A DNA stretch of 5,139 nt from Candidatus Berkelbacteria bacterium (GTDB lineage: Bacteria > Patescibacteriota > UBA1384 > VFKW01): assembly GCA_009885355.1 (NCBI GenBank), contig VFKW01000160.1, forward strand, positions 1 to 5,139. The letters are read 5' to 3'. A program made the position numbers and the translations under genes. Within the stretch, counting starts at the first letter, position 1. Every line of letters begins with the position of its first letter. This document shows, piece by piece, positions 4,920 to 5,139 of this stretch. A model generated the notes under the pieces. The model saw only the letters and a list, made by a program, of their open reading frames with translations, made no database searches and was not told the DNA's origin.

Positions 4920-5139
4920 TTATCGGACGGTTGTGTTTTGAACTGCGATTAATCCTGCCAAATCCCTGGAACCAGTTGACATGGTAGAATTGTCGTCCCC
5001 ATCAATGATACTGGATGTACCGAACAAACCATTTAATGCGATCAATCCGCCCAATGTGTCACCTGCGCCATAACCATATCCGCCGTAAGCTGGAGTAGCT
5101 GCATTTCCGCCATAGGCTGGAGCTGCCATATAACCGCCG
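4920..5139 (-). CDS. C-terminal part of a GGY-repeat protein (5' end outside window)
   Basis: 72 residues are visible. The frame is open to the window edge. An ATG at 5129 is internal: the codons before it read GGY, so this methionine sits in the repeat GGY-M-A-A-P, and no ribosome binding site precedes it. Order of parts: GGY/GGN repeats with A-A-[PT]-P spacing, a YGYGAGD turn, the block LGGLIALNGLFG, an acidic linker IIDGDDNSTMSTG, the block SRDLAGLIAVQN, and a short tail ending TTVR. Both blocks recur in the 109-residue secreted protein (LGGLIVLNGLFG and ARNLAGLIAVNN), but there the LAGLIAV block comes before the repeats and the LGGLI block after them. A signal peptide is expected in the missing N-terminus by analogy with its neighbours. 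Function is unknown. A strong terminator follows. Confidence 0.75.
   Translation of the reverse strand, partial: GGYMAAPAYGGNAATPAYGGYGYGAGDTLGGLIALNGLFGTSSIIDGDDNSTMSTGSRDLAGLIAVQNTTVR

Overview
The window is bacterial DNA of moderate GC content. It carries five protein genes, two of them cut by the window edges. UGA acts as an ordinary stop codon in two genes, and strong AGGAGG ribosome binding sites precede three of them. The two conserved enzymes indicate a fermentative or facultative anaerobe. The small secreted repeat proteins and the repeat-rich leader do not let me name a lineage. An uncultured, small-genome bacterium such as a Patescibacteria/CPR member is a guess, not a result.

Left part (1-307): the 3' end of a plus-strand gene encoding a helical repeat protein, followed by a clean rho-independent terminator. 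It converges on the next gene.

Middle (308-3943), all minus strand: a complete pyruvate formate-lyase (pflB), with its catalytic Cys-Cys pair and glycyl-radical loop intact. About 190 bases of unusually hairpin-dense leader lie upstream of it. Before that comes a complete HI0933/YhiN/BaiN-family flavoprotein, whose promoter is placed so that its mRNA would have almost no leader. The PFL activating enzyme (pflA) is not in the window.

Right part (3944-5139), all minus strand: three small genes in a row that share a GGY-x-A-[TV]-P repeat and related L-[AG]-G-L-I-x-[VL]-N blocks. The two complete ones have Sec-type signal peptides. The middle one has a 60-bp tandem repeat and a predicted 50-residue mature chain that starts and ends with cysteine. 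The two outer ones carry the same modules in different order. I recognise no known family. They look like a locally duplicated set of exported, glycine/tyrosine/proline-rich proteins, possibly cell-surface or structural, and they are the most interesting part of the window. Perfect hairpin terminators follow the first and the third.

Small-gene starts were corrected from ribosome binding sites: the ATG at 4383 rather than a GTG at 4392, and the ATG at 4733 rather than one at 4790. The rightmost gene has no visible start; it runs off the window.
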